From Eubacterium sp. (GTDB lineage: Bacteria; Bacillota_A; Clostridia; Lachnospirales; Lachnospiraceae), in NCBI GenBank assembly GCA_023663915.1, contig JAMPGN010000056.1, positions 1-19,767 of the forward strand: a stretch of DNA of 19,767 bases, in the 5' to 3' direction. Made by a program: the position numbers and the translations under genes. This document shows positions 1-8,206 of the stretch, in pieces; the first letter of the stretch is position 1; each line of letters starts with the position of its first letter. Below the pieces are notes generated by a model. It had not been told where the DNA came from. It did no database searches and was given only the letters and a program-made list of their open reading frames with translations.

Positions 1-495
1 TTTCCGATTCTGCGGCACACCATAATCTGCCGAACACAATATCTTATATTGAATACTGTACCCCATATCAGTAAATTTCTGTATAATGCTGTCTTTAATC
101 TGTCCACCAAACAATCCCACCAGTCCCGGAACATTTTCTATAACAAATGCTTTTGGTCTGATTTCTTCTACCAAACGGATATAAGTTAAATAGAGTTTGT
201 TTCTCGGGTCATCAAATTTTCTTGGTCCTGAAAGCGACATTCCTTGACAAGGCGGTCCGCCGATAATTACATCTATTGTTTTATCTCCAATCAAAGGCCT
301 TATATCATCTTTGTAGGTAACTTTTGTTATGTCCCCACAAATTGATTTTGCCCCTTGATGATTCAGTTCAAATGTTTCTAACGCTTTAGCATCATTATCT
401 ATCCCCAGCAGAATGTTATAACCCGCTTTCTCAAAACCATAAGATAAACCACCGCAGCCGCAAAACAAATCAATCACATTAAGATTAGTTTCCAT
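1..495 (-). CDS. DNA (cytosine-5-)-methyltransferase, C-terminal part beyond window edge
   Basis: Transfers a methyl group from S-adenosylmethionine to C5 of cytosine in a specific DNA sequence. The first 165 codons are visible, open to base 1; the target-recognition domain and C-terminus lie outside. Family motifs appear in order: motif I DLFCGCGG near residue 9 (SAM binding), GGPPCQG near residue 82 with the catalytic Cys (motif IV), ENVPG (motif VI), and a final PQNR (motif VIII). The ATG at 495 overlaps the upstream helix-turn-helix gene by 11 bp, suggesting translational coupling. Its base composition is more AT-rich than the B12 genes, consistent with acquisition by transfer. It could be an orphan methylase or half of a restriction-modification system; no endonuclease is visible here. 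The family call is very secure; the target site is unknown. Confidence 0.95.
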   Translation of the reverse strand, partial: METNLNVIDLFCGCGGLSYGFEKAGYNILLGIDNDAKALETFELNHQGAKSICGDITKVTYKDDIRPLIGDKTIDVIIGGPPCQGMSLSGPRKFDDPRNKLYLTYIRLVEEIRPKAFVIENVPGLVGLFGGQIKDSIIQKFTDMGYSIQYKILCSADYGVPQNRK

Positions 496-667
496 TTTGT
501 TTTCTTGCCTTTCTATTATCACAAGGCTTTTCTGCATTTTCCGGAATCGCCCATGCCTCACCCAATTTAAAAGTTCCCTCTATTCTATTTTCTGAACACA
601 ATATCTGCACCCTGCGCTGTGAAATGTTCCATTTCTTTGCAGCTTGGCTTGCTGTCATATATCCCAT
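485..667 (-). CDS. Small helix-turn-helix DNA-binding protein
   Basis: A 60-residue protein with an excisionase/MerR-like winged-helix pattern: TASQAAKKWNIS (first helix and turn), then RRVQILCSENRI (recognition helix), then the wing GTFKLGEAWAIPENAEKP. The tail is basic (NRKARKQNGN). It likely binds DNA as a regulator or accessory factor; which site is unknown. It starts 19 bp downstream of the predicted transcription start of a strong promoter and overlaps the cytosine methyltransferase gene by 11 bp, so the two are probably co-expressed. By position it could be a controller protein for the methylase, but this fold class is not the classic C-protein (Xre-like) type, so that role is inference. 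The ATG at 667 is preceded by a weak GGGG; the ATG at 658 is an alternative start. There is no recombinase or other phage gene beside it to support an excisionase role. Confidence 0.75.
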   Translation of the reverse strand: MGYMTASQAAKKWNISQRRVQILCSENRIEGTFKLGEAWAIPENAEKPCDNRKARKQNGN

Positions 668-692
668 GTTATTACCCCATCTTTTAAACAGT

Positions 693-721
693 ATTATATT
701 CTACGGGACGAACAAAAACAA
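693..721 (-). promoter_or_regulatory. Sigma-A-type promoter for the HTH/methyltransferase pair
   Basis: Reading the minus strand, a -35 box TTGTTT (716-721) is followed by a 17-bp spacer and a perfect -10 box TATAAT (693-698). Predicted initiation is around 685-687, about 19 nt before the HTH start codon. This gives the methylase locus transcription independent of the B12 operon. The 67 bp between it and the cbiA stop codon hold no clear terminator hairpin, so read-through from the B12 operon is possible. Confidence 0.75.
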
Positions 722-788
722 GTAACACGCACATCTTTTCCGCAAAATGCTCATTTCTCCATATGCTTGAACAACAAAGGCGCACATC

Positions 789-2231
789 TCAGTCCCTCTT
801 TTGGTATTCCGCCGCCTTTTCCACAAAAGCCCTCGCAAATTCTGGATTCGACGGATAGTACAAATGCGGAAAGCCAAGCCAATAATTGTCTCCTTCTATA
901 ATACAGGAATACTCCTTACCTGTCACCGGTTTTACCGCCAGAACGTCCTCCCCGTTGTGTGTACTGTCATAATAGTGAAATTCATGTCCTTTGATCGTCT
1001 GTCCTGTCGGCAAAAAATTGCTCTTCTTTTCCTGCATTGTGACGTAACCGAACCGCACCAACCTTCCTGTATTAAAGCATTTCCCGGAAATCACTCCCAC
1101 CATGTCATAGTTTTCTCCTCTCCGATCCGTGATTGCCGAATGCAGATATAGAAAACCGCCGCACTCCGCCACCATCGGCATTCCTATCTCCGCCGCCCGT
1201 TTCACTGCAGAGCGCATGGCATGATTCGCGCTGAGTTTATCTGCATACAGTTCCGGATATCCGCCTCCGAAAAGCAGTGCATGGCATCCGCTCGGCAAAT
1301 CGGTATCATGCAAGGGGGAAAAATATTGTATCACTGCACCGTATTCTTCTAACATGCAAAGATTGTCTGCATAGTAGAAGCAGAAAGCCTCGTCTTTTGC
1401 CACCGCGATGACGGGACGGTTATTCTGCCCTGCAAACGTCCGCTCTCTGGTATTTTCCATCCTTACACCCGTTATGACCTTGGTATTTTCTGCCTTCTCA
1501 GCATTTCTCGTCTTTCCAACATTTTCCGCAATTTCCAGAATATCTTCTATCGAAACCGTCTTCTCAAATTCCTTCGCCAGTGCCGCCAGTTTTTCTTTCA
1601 TATCACTCAATTCGTCCGGCATAACCAGCCCTAAATGCCTGCTCTCCACACACAATTCCTTTTTTTCCGGCAAGAATCCCAAAATGGTAAGTCCTAATTC
1701 TTCTTCCATCAAAGGTTTGATCGTCTCATAGTATCCGGCAGTCATCCTGTTTAAGATCACGCCTTTGATCAGATGTTCTTTATCATAAGCCAAGAAACCC
1801 GCCAGCAGAGGAATGAGCGAACGTCCCATTCCCTTTGCATCCACCACGAGCACAACAGGCGTCTGCGTCACTTTCGCCAGATGGTAGGAAGAACCTTCTT
1901 CCCGTATGCCGCCCACTCCGTCATAAAGTCCCATCACGCCTTCCAGGATCGTATACCCGTCTTCCGATGCGCTTTTTTGGAAAAGCCGCCGCGTCTGCTC
2001 CTCATCTGTAAAAAAAGTGTCCAGATTCCTTGACGGTACACCGATTACTTTTTCATGGAACATGGGGTCAATATAATCGGGCCCACATTTAAAGGAAACC
2101 GCCTGATATCCCTTATCCTTAAGTGCCTGCAAAAGTGCGCATGTGACCGTAGTTTTCCCGCTCCCGCTCTTTGAGGCGGCAATCATGACTCTTCTATACT
2201 TCATACCCTGAACTCTCTCTATTTCCTTCAT
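789..2231 (-). CDS. cbiA: Cobyrinate a,c-diamide synthase CbiA
   Basis: Amidates the a and c side chains of cobyrinic acid in two ATP-dependent steps using glutamine. About 480 residues. The N-terminal ATP-binding (dethiobiotin synthetase-like) domain has a P-loop ASKSGSGKTT at 19-28, then FKCGPDYIDPMFHE and EGVMGLYDG. The C-terminal class I glutaminase-like domain has FGGGYPELYA and MVAECGGFLYL, with Cys357 the expected nucleophile. A hydrophilic linker (about 235-270, rich in Asn, Glu and Lys) joins them. The frame is open to an ATG at 2327 inside the preceding fusion gene. I chose the ATG at 2231 because GGAG lies 5 nt upstream; the ATG at 2204 (MKYRRV) is a further alternative. It is the last gene of the B12 operon, 68 bp after the CbiT stop, and no convincing terminator follows. 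Confidence 0.95.
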   Translation of the reverse strand: MKEIERVQGMKYRRVMIAASKSGSGKTTVTCALLQALKDKGYQAVSFKCGPDYIDPMFHEKVIGVPSRNLDTFFTDEEQTRRLFQKSASEDGYTILEGVMGLYDGVGGIREEGSSYHLAKVTQTPVVLVVDAKGMGRSLIPLLAGFLAYDKEHLIKGVILNRMTAGYYETIKPLMEEELGLTILGFLPEKKELCVESRHLGLVMPDELSDMKEKLAALAKEFEKTVSIEDILEIAENVGKTRNAEKAENTKVITGVRMENTRERTFAGQNNRPVIAVAKDEAFCFYYADNLCMLEEYGAVIQYFSPLHDTDLPSGCHALLFGGGYPELYADKLSANHAMRSAVKRAAEIGMPMVAECGGFLYLHSAITDRRGENYDMVGVISGKCFNTGRLVRFGYVTMQEKKSNFLPTGQTIKGHEFHYYDSTHNGEDVLAVKPVTGKEYSCIIEGDNYWLGFPHLYYPSNPEFARAFVEKAAEYQKRD

Positions 2232-2235
2232 GCAA

Positions 2236-2240
2236 TCTCC
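2236..2240 (-). promoter_or_regulatory. Ribosome binding site of cbiA
   Basis: GGAGA on the minus strand, 4-5 nt before the ATG at 2231. It favours this start over the in-frame ATGs at 2327 and 2204, which have weaker upstream sequences. Confidence 0.5.
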
Positions 2241-2299
2241 GAAATCTACGCTCGGAATCATAGTGCTCTTCCACCTACGCCAACAGTATCCCGAATCCT

Positions 2300-4438
2300 T
2301 CAAGCCTCGACAAACCGAAATGCACATATCCAGACCGGATTCTCCGCCTGCATCAAATGATAGCTCCCCGCCGTTTTTACCCGATTTGCCTGTATCTGCA
2401 CGATCTCTTCCTCCTCTGTATCATACAGCGATAAGATTTCCTTCATCTCACAGACTGTTTCCAAAGTGACAGCATTCATCACCAGCCGCATCTTCTGGTT
2501 GATCTGCCGAAGCGTTTCGAGTATTTCTTTCAGTCTGCCGCCGCTCCCACCAATAAAAGCATGGGTCGCCACAGGCAGACCATGCAGGCACTCCGGTGCA
2601 TCCTCTTCGATCACCGTTATATTCTGCAGACCGAATTTTTCTTGATTTTTCTTGACCAAAGAGACGGCTTCCCTGTTTCTCTCTATGGCGTACACCTGTA
2701 TCTCATCTGACAGTGACGCGATTTCCACCGCGATCGAGCCTGTCCCGCTGCCGATATCGTAGACGACTGCCCGTTCATGCAACTGCAATTTACAAATACT
2801 GACTTCCCTCACTTCTTCCTTCGTCATGGGAACCTTGCCCCGAATAAATTCCGTATCCGCAATCCCATGTGTTAGTTGTCTTTGTCCCGCACACGGATTT
2901 TGTACGAAACAGGTGTACAGTCCTTCCCTATTCAATTTGCTGCATTCCTCCGGCGTATAGTCCGTGATCTGCTGCTCTTCATAGGATAACTGATATCCCA
3001 CCGTGATTCTACACTCTGTCATGCCTGCCTGCGCCATAAGCTGTCCGAGGCGATTGACGTCTTTCACGCCGGACATAAGCAGAAAAGTCTTCGGGCTGCT
3101 CTTTAGTCTGCGCACCAGATTGCATACCTCTTTCCCGTGCATACTGTAAACCGCCGCGTCCGCGTAGCTTTCTCCGATACAGGACGCAAGATATGCCACC
3201 GACGAAATTCCGGGTATAATGCGCACGGACGCCCTCAGTCTTTTCTCCCGAATCTCCTGCTGCAAAGCCTCATACAACCCACGGCATCCACTGTAAAACC
3301 CGCTATCTCCGGAAAAGAGCGCAACGACCCGTTTCTTCTCCATAAAAAGATTTCTTTCCTGAACCTCCCGCAAATGCGGAATGATCTGCTCCGGCATGTA
3401 CCAAAAATAAATTCCTTCGGAATTATTTTTTTCGTCCAGATGCAACCCGCGAAACAATCGCTCGGCTCCAAACAGGATATCCGCTTTTTCTATTGCCTCA
3501 CGCGCTTCACTTGTCATGCAGTTTTCATGTCCCATGCCGATGCCAGCCAGAACGATCTCCATCTGCCCCTGCTGCCGGAGATTTTTCCCGCAAAGTTTTT
3601 CCAACTGTTCACATATTTCTATGAAAGAATATCCTTCTTTCTCTCTCGGCCGCCCGATCACATACACCTTCGTTTTCGTCCGCCCCGCCGCCTCCAATTT
3701 CTCCCCATATCCGCCGGATACGCCGCTTTCCTTTGTCACCAGATGCGAGATATGGTATTGGCGGATGAGCGCCTCATTCAGTTGCGTAGTAAAGGGACCC
3801 TGCATGGCAAGGATCTGCTTCCCACAAATCCCCTGATCCATGCATAGGGACAGACTTTCCATGCTGGGAAGCACCCGTACATAAAGTCTGCTTTTTACAC
3901 TCTCTAAGCCACAGAATTTCGACAATTCCTTGCTCCCCGTCGTCAGCAAAATATTTCCCTTCGTATGCGCAAGAGCCTTGGCACATTCTTCGTCTGTCTC
4001 AAAATATGCCACCAGATCGGAACCAATACCCATTGAATCTTTACTTGTGTCTGTTTCTTTCCGGTATTCCGATCCGTTCTGCACAATATCGTCTCTTCGT
4101 AGGCTCAAATAAGTAACACTTATGCCTTTCCCTTCTAACTTCTTCACCGCCTCCTTGACATTGCGCGTAACTTCCTCCGCGTAAGGATGAGTCGCATCCA
4201 CCACCGCCTGAACCCCCATATTCTGCAGAAATTCCGCGATTTCTCCCCGGTTCATCCTTCCTCGGTGCACATTCACAAGCCGATGCGGTTTTAGAACGAT
4301 CTCGCCATACTCCGTCGCGACACAGACCGTATGTTCGATCCCGGCTGCTACCAGACATTCCGACAGTTTTCTTCCCTCGGTCGTCCCTGCAAAAATCACG
4401 ATTCTGTTATGATGATCTTCTCGATTCTCCATTTCCAT
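2300..4438 (-). CDS. Trifunctional CbiJ-CbiE-CbiT fusion
   Basis: About 712 residues carrying three corrin-pathway enzymes in one chain. Residues 1-285 are cobalt-precorrin-6A reductase (CbiJ/CobK): IVIFAGTTEGRKLSE near the N-terminus, then VVDATHPYAEEVT, and KESGVSGGYGEK near 240. Residues about 293-515 are the CbiE cobalt-precorrin-7 C5-methyltransferase: EIVLAGIGMG, LFSGDSGFYSG, RIIPGISSVAYLAS. Residues about 530-712 are the CbiT C15-methyltransferase/decarboxylase: FIRGKVPMTKEEVR, then the SAM site VYDIGSGTGSIAVEIA near 560, and FIGGSGGRLKEIL. CbiE-CbiT fusions (CobL-like) are well known; the added CbiJ makes consecutive reduction and methylation steps one protein. The frame begins at a TTG (4447); ATGs at 4438 and 4432 are likelier, and GGGCGGG lies 6 nt before the latter. 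It overlaps cbiH by about 30 bp. Confidence 0.93.
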   Translation of the reverse strand: MEMENREDHHNRIVIFAGTTEGRKLSECLVAAGIEHTVCVATEYGEIVLKPHRLVNVHRGRMNRGEIAEFLQNMGVQAVVDATHPYAEEVTRNVKEAVKKLEGKGISVTYLSLRRDDIVQNGSEYRKETDTSKDSMGIGSDLVAYFETDEECAKALAHTKGNILLTTGSKELSKFCGLESVKSRLYVRVLPSMESLSLCMDQGICGKQILAMQGPFTTQLNEALIRQYHISHLVTKESGVSGGYGEKLEAAGRTKTKVYVIGRPREKEGYSFIEICEQLEKLCGKNLRQQGQMEIVLAGIGMGHENCMTSEAREAIEKADILFGAERLFRGLHLDEKNNSEGIYFWYMPEQIIPHLREVQERNLFMEKKRVVALFSGDSGFYSGCRGLYEALQQEIREKRLRASVRIIPGISSVAYLASCIGESYADAAVYSMHGKEVCNLVRRLKSSPKTFLLMSGVKDVNRLGQLMAQAGMTECRITVGYQLSYEEQQITDYTPEECSKLNREGLYTCFVQNPCAGQRQLTHGIADTEFIRGKVPMTKEEVREVSICKLQLHERAVVYDIGSGTGSIAVEIASLSDEIQVYAIERNREAVSLVKKNQEKFGLQNITVIEEDAPECLHGLPVATHAFIGGSGGRLKEILETLRQINQKMRLVMNAVTLETVCEMKEILSLYDTEEEEIVQIQANRVKTAGSYHLMQAENPVWICAFRFVEA

Positions 4439-5174
4439 CCCGCCCAATCAAATACCCCCGCTTGGTAATCAGTTTTCCGTTTAAAATTTCGGAACCAGAA
4501 TTTCCAATAAATATCGTGGTAAACATATTCACCTCTCTGTCCCGCAGTTCCTTCAAGGTGCAGACTTCGGTTTTTGTCCCTTCCCTGCCTATGTTTTCCA
4601 CGTATCCGCAAACCCGTTCTTCCTCCACGGTGTCAAGCAGAATATCACAGGCACGCATCAGATAATCCCTTCTTTTACGGCTGGACGGGTTGTAGAGCAC
4701 GACAACAAAATCTCCCTCCGCCGCTGCCTTCAGCCTTCTTACAATCTGATCCCACGGTGTCAGAAGGTCACTTAAGCTGATCACGCAGAAATCATGGTTA
4801 AGAGGCGCACCGAGAACCGCCGCACCGCTGTTTGCCGCCGTAATTCCGGGAATCATCACAAGTTCTGTCTCCGGATACTCCCGTCCGATCTCATACATCA
4901 AAGACGCCATACCATAGACTCCTGCGTCGCCGCTGCATACGAGAGCGACCTGTTTTCCTGTTGCGGCTTTCGCAAAACACAGTCTGCATCGTTCCTCTTC
5001 CTTACGCATGGGAGTAGACAATAATTCCTTGTCTCGAAAACGTTCCGGCAAAAGATTCAGATAGACCGTATAGCCTACGATCACGTCGGCATGTTCCAGC
5101 ACATACAGCGCCTCCCCCGTCATCATGTCCTCCCTGCCCGGTCCTATGCCTACGATATAGATTTTGTTTGCCAT
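4407..5174 (-). CDS. cbiH: Cobalt-precorrin-3 C17-methyltransferase CbiH
   Basis: SAM-dependent methylation at C17 with ring contraction of cobalt-factor III / cobalt-precorrin-3 to give cobalt-precorrin-4. 255 residues from MANKIYIVGIGPG, the usual length for a CobJ/CbiH. Tetrapyrrole-methylase motifs: IYIVGIGPGREDMMT at 5-19, ALVCSGDAGVYGMASL, MIPGITAANSGAAVLGAPL and FVVVLYNPSSRKRRDYL. The frame stays open 62 codons further upstream (to 5360), but that stretch lies over the 3' end of cbiG and the 45-bp tandem repeat and has no family similarity, so I start at the ATG at 5174. Its ribosome binding site is weak (AGGA about 9 nt upstream). The spacer to cbiG (92 bp) is the longest inside the operon. 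Confidence 0.93.
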   Translation of the reverse strand: MANKIYIVGIGPGREDMMTGEALYVLEHADVIVGYTVYLNLLPERFRDKELLSTPMRKEEERCRLCFAKAATGKQVALVCSGDAGVYGMASLMYEIGREYPETELVMIPGITAANSGAAVLGAPLNHDFCVISLSDLLTPWDQIVRRLKAAAEGDFVVVLYNPSSRKRRDYLMRACDILLDTVEEERVCGYVENIGREGTKTEVCTLKELRDREVNMFTTIFIGNSGSEILNGKLITKRGYLIGRDGNGESRRSS

Positions 5175-5200
5175 AAAAGTATTCCTGCCTCTCCGCTCTG

Positions 5201-5290
5201 CCCTGCTGCTTCTACTGTCTGCTATCCCTGCCGCTTCCGCACCCGCCTTGCTGCTTCTACTGCCAATTATCCCTGCCGCTTCCACGCCCG
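5201..5290 (-). repeat. 45-bp tandem duplication at the cbiG 3' end
   Basis: Two adjacent 45-bp units, 5201-5245 and 5246-5290, identical at 38 of 45 positions. The cbiG stop codon (TAA, 5267-5269) lies in the right-hand unit, and the left-hand unit has a TAG at the exactly equivalent place (5222-5224). This fits an old duplication of the last codons of cbiG plus its stop. The unit length is a multiple of three, which keeps the frame leading into cbiH open. Confidence 0.85.
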
Positions 5291-6334
5291 TCTTGCCAAC
5301 GCAAAAGTCATGCCGTTTTCGGTGCGCTTCGCACATATAAGCCGTCCGTCTTCCCCACAAGCCCTAAGCGCTGCCCGCTCACACACATTCGCGACACCCA
5401 CTTGCTCTTTGACAAAAGAAGATTCCGTAAACTCCCCTTCTACCGCCTGCAATTCTTCCGCCGTATAGGTGCAAAAGGGAATATTTTCCTTTCTACACCA
5501 ACATTCAATTCCTTGCTCCCCGCTTTTCACCGAAATAGAGGCGAGTGCAAAAACTTGTGAGACCGCGATCCCGTATTCGCTCAATTTTCCTCTGATAAAA
5601 TGGTCTAACTCAGCGGCGCTCTTTCCCTTTCGACATCCAAGACCGATCGCATACTCTCTCGGCTGCAATATGACTGCCGCGTCAAATGCATCGTTCCCGG
5701 CTGTCACCACGATATCAACATACTGTGTGGGTGGATACGGTACTTTGTGTATATTTTCTGGCAGACCGCCGTTTTGCCCTCTATAACCTTCGCGCCACAC
5801 CAGCCCGCTCTCATATCCCGGCTCGATGGACACGGTAATCTCCTCATCCGCCAACGCTTTGGAAGAAACCTTTGCAATTCCTTCCTTATTCAGAATGCAG
5901 AGGTCATTTTCCTTCGCAAACAGATCCACCGCAAACTTATCATTGAGATCGGTCGCCGTCGTAATGACCGGTTCCGCACCCGTTATCCTGCCAAGATACC
6001 GGGCAATCTCATTGGCGCCGCCCACATGTCCCGACAAGACCGGAATCACATATTTGCCTCGTTCGTCCATGACAAGCACCGGACTGTCGTGCAGTTTGTC
6101 CGTCAGGTAAGGTGCGATTGCCCTGACCGCAATTCCGCAGGCACCGATAAAAAGCATGGCATTCCTCTCCTGCATCTGTATCTTCGTCCACTCACGCACG
6201 GGCATTTCCCGAAAAGAGGTTTCTGCTTGTAATATTAATATGCATCCAGTTTGGTCACACTCACACAATTTTGCCGCAATGTCCTCCGCTAGCCGTTTCC
6301 CGTTTTCGGTAAAACTGATAATGCTTAGTTTCAT
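5267..6334 (-). CDS. cbiG: Cobalt-precorrin-5A hydrolase CbiG
   Basis: Opens the delta-lactone of cobalt-precorrin-5A and releases acetaldehyde (the C2 unit from C20), a step found only in the anaerobic pathway. 355 residues, normal for the family. The N-terminal/central region contains GACGIAVRAIAPYL at about 64-77 and KYVIPVLSGHVGGANEIAR at about 94-112, the strongest family signature. The C-terminal CbiG domain has YAIGLGCRKGKSAAELD. A variable linker (about 185-215) joins the domains. The start follows the cbiF stop by 6 bp, with AAAGAG about 9 nt upstream. The last residues (WKRQG) and the stop fall in a 45-bp tandem duplication. Confidence 0.95.
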   Translation of the reverse strand: MKLSIISFTENGKRLAEDIAAKLCECDQTGCILILQAETSFREMPVREWTKIQMQERNAMLFIGACGIAVRAIAPYLTDKLHDSPVLVMDERGKYVIPVLSGHVGGANEIARYLGRITGAEPVITTATDLNDKFAVDLFAKENDLCILNKEGIAKVSSKALADEEITVSIEPGYESGLVWREGYRGQNGGLPENIHKVPYPPTQYVDIVVTAGNDAFDAAVILQPREYAIGLGCRKGKSAAELDHFIRGKLSEYGIAVSQVFALASISVKSGEQGIECWCRKENIPFCTYTAEELQAVEGEFTESSFVKEQVGVANVCERAALRACGEDGRLICAKRTENGMTFALARRAWKRQG

Positions 6335-6340
6335 AATAGA

Positions 6341-7099
6341 TCACTCTTTTCTCCGTCGAAATTCCGTTGAAAAATCCGGATCGTACAACCTTGACCGCTC
6401 ATAGCGGTTATGCGCAATCGCATCTCCGACTAACACCAATGCCGTTTTGGTAATGTTATGCTCCGCCGCCGCAGCATACAGCGTTTCCACGGTACAGAGA
6501 TAGGTTTCCTCCTCCCGCCACGTTGCTTTGTAGACAAGCGCCGCAGGCGTGTCTGCGCGATAACCGCCCCGCATCAGCCGCCTGCTCAATTCTTCCAGCA
6601 TTCCCGCACTCAGATAGATTGCCATGGACGCCCGATGCGCCGCAAGGCTTTCGATGCTTTCACTCTCCGGCACTTTTGTCCTGCCTTCCATCCTCGTAAT
6701 AATCAGAGATTGGGAAATCCCCGGAAGAGTATATTCCAGATTCAAAGATGATGCCGCCCCGAAACACGCACTGACACCCGGACAGCTCTCATAAGCAATA
6801 CCTTGTCTGTCCAGCTCGTCCATCTGTTCCCTGACCGCCCCGTAAATGCTCGGATCGCCCGTGTGAAGCCGTACCGTTGTCTTTCCTTCCGCTTCCGCCA
6901 TGTACATGATCTGCAATACTTCTTGAAGCGTCAGTTCGGCACTGTTATGCACTTCACATCCTTTTGGGGCAAAAGAAAGCAGCTCCGGATTGACCAATGA
7001 CCCGGCATAGATAATCACATCCGCGCGCTCAAGCAAACGCATGCCCCTTACCGTTATCAAATCGACCGCGCCTGTTCCCGCTCCAACAAAGTAAACCAT
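6341..7099 (-). CDS. cbiF: Cobalt-precorrin-4 C11-methyltransferase CbiF
   Basis: SAM-dependent methylation of cobalt-precorrin-4 at C11 to give cobalt-precorrin-5A, the CbiG substrate. 252 residues, family-typical. The protein begins directly with the glycine-rich MVYFVGAGTGAVDLITVRG. Further motifs are VRLHTGDPSIYGAVREQ, ESCPGVSACFGAASSLN, the CbiF/CobM-type LPGISQSLIITRMEGRTKVP and LVLVGDAI. It overlaps the 3' end of cbiD by 43 bp, and its very strong ribosome binding site lies inside cbiD, so the two are probably translationally coupled. Confidence 0.96.
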   Translation of the reverse strand: MVYFVGAGTGAVDLITVRGMRLLERADVIIYAGSLVNPELLSFAPKGCEVHNSAELTLQEVLQIMYMAEAEGKTTVRLHTGDPSIYGAVREQMDELDRQGIAYESCPGVSACFGAASSLNLEYTLPGISQSLIITRMEGRTKVPESESIESLAAHRASMAIYLSAGMLEELSRRLMRGGYRADTPAALVYKATWREEETYLCTVETLYAAAAEHNITKTALVLVGDAIAHNRYERSRLYDPDFSTEFRRRKE

Positions 7100-8184
7100 T
7101 CCTGCGCCTCCTTACTCTTTGCCAATTCCCCATACCCGTTTGCATACAGAATACAATCTACTTTCAGCCTGCCGCCAGAACGGTTTTCCATGTAATAACA
7201 GATGCGCTCTGCGACGCGCTCCATCACCGGCTGTTGTTTTCCGCTCTCGATTAGAATCGGCAGCGCCTCCTCGGAAGTCGCACATTCCAGTATCCGGCAT
7301 ATCTGTTGAAGCTCAATCTGCTCCCTGACGCAAAAGGCGGCAAGAAGTTCCATCCTGCAATCCGCTTCTTTGGAATGGGTATTCATAATGCCGCCCGCGA
7401 CTTTGATCAGCTTGCCAATATGACCCGTTATGAGCATCTTCTGAAATCCCGACTCCACTGCCATATCGATGGTCTCCCCGATAAAATTACCGCATTTTAC
7501 GCTTCTGTCCAGATCGTAACCATAAGTCTTCTGCATAAAATCCATCCCGTAATTACCCGGTGAGACTGCCACATAATCAAAACCCTCTTCTTTTCTCTGG
7601 CGCAGCTGAAGCCGGATCGTCTCAAGGACTGCCCGGCTGCTCATCGGCTCCACGATACCGCTTGTCCCCAGAATCGATATGCCGCCCACGATACCGAGTT
7701 TCGGATTAAACGTGCGCTCCGCGAGTTTTGCCCCTCCCGGCGCCGAAATCTCAATCTTAAGACCGCCCGTATAATCCGTGATCTGACAGACTTCCATGAC
7801 TTCTTTACAAATCATTTCCCGTGGGACATGGTTGATTGCCGCATTTCCTACCGGCTGATCGAGTCCCACCCTGGTAACTCTCCCGATTCCTTCCCCACCC
7901 TCAATCGTAAGCTGCGGCTGACGCGTATCACAGTCGCTCATATAAGAAACCTTGGCATAAATCCATGCGCCTGTCGTAAGATCGGGATCGTCGCCGCCGT
8001 CTTTTTGTACGGCGCAGCTTACCTCGTTCTCCCCGCGCTGAATATCCATAATCTGAGCCGTATAAGGAATCCCCCTGGGAGTCTCGATGGTAATCTGATT
8101 CTTTTTGCTGCCTGTCAGCAGCATGTAAGCCGCGGCTTTTGCCGCCGCAGCCGCACAGCTTCCGGTGGTAAAACCGTACCGCAT
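7057..8184 (-). CDS. cbiD: Cobalt-precorrin-5B C1-methyltransferase CbiD
   Basis: SAM-dependent methylation at C1 during anaerobic corrin-ring synthesis; diagnostic for the cobalt-early pathway because it is unrelated to the aerobic CobF. 375 residues, normal length. It begins with the signature RYGFTTGSCAAAAAKAA. Later motifs are GIGRVTRVGLDQPVGNAAIN, LGIVGGISILGTSGIVEPMS, VAVSPGNYGMD and GHIGKLIKVAGGIMNTHS. The start is supported by GGGAGG about 9 nt upstream, in the 22-bp gap after cbiC. The 3' end overlaps cbiF. Confidence 0.97.
   Translation of the reverse strand: MRYGFTTGSCAAAAAKAAAYMLLTGSKKNQITIETPRGIPYTAQIMDIQRGENEVSCAVQKDGGDDPDLTTGAWIYAKVSYMSDCDTRQPQLTIEGGEGIGRVTRVGLDQPVGNAAINHVPREMICKEVMEVCQITDYTGGLKIEISAPGGAKLAERTFNPKLGIVGGISILGTSGIVEPMSSRAVLETIRLQLRQRKEEGFDYVAVSPGNYGMDFMQKTYGYDLDRSVKCGNFIGETIDMAVESGFQKMLITGHIGKLIKVAGGIMNTHSKEADCRMELLAAFCVREQIELQQICRILECATSEEALPILIESGKQQPVMERVAERICYYMENRSGGRLKVDCILYANGYGELAKSKEAQEWFTLLEREQARSI
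7107..7113 (-). promoter_or_regulatory. Strong ribosome binding site of cbiF within cbiD
   Basis: AAGGAGG on the minus strand, 7 nt before the cbiF ATG at 7099. It lies wholly inside the cbiD coding region and fixes the cbiF start despite the 43-bp gene overlap. Confidence 0.85.
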
Positions 8185-8206
8185 AATATACTTCCTCCCT
8201 AAGATT

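Noticed and set aside
727..788. Direct repeat CGCACATC at 727-734 and 781-788 after cbiA
   Set aside because: Only eight bases, no associated mobile element; chance is enough to explain it.
3137..3847. 236-codon open frame on the plus strand
   Set aside because: It is antisense to the CbiJ-CbiE-CbiT fusion, whose three domains are certain on the other strand.
5175..5360. 62-codon N-terminal extension of CbiH
   Set aside because: It covers the cbiG 3' end and a tandem repeat. The family start, MANKIYIVGIGPG, is at 5174.
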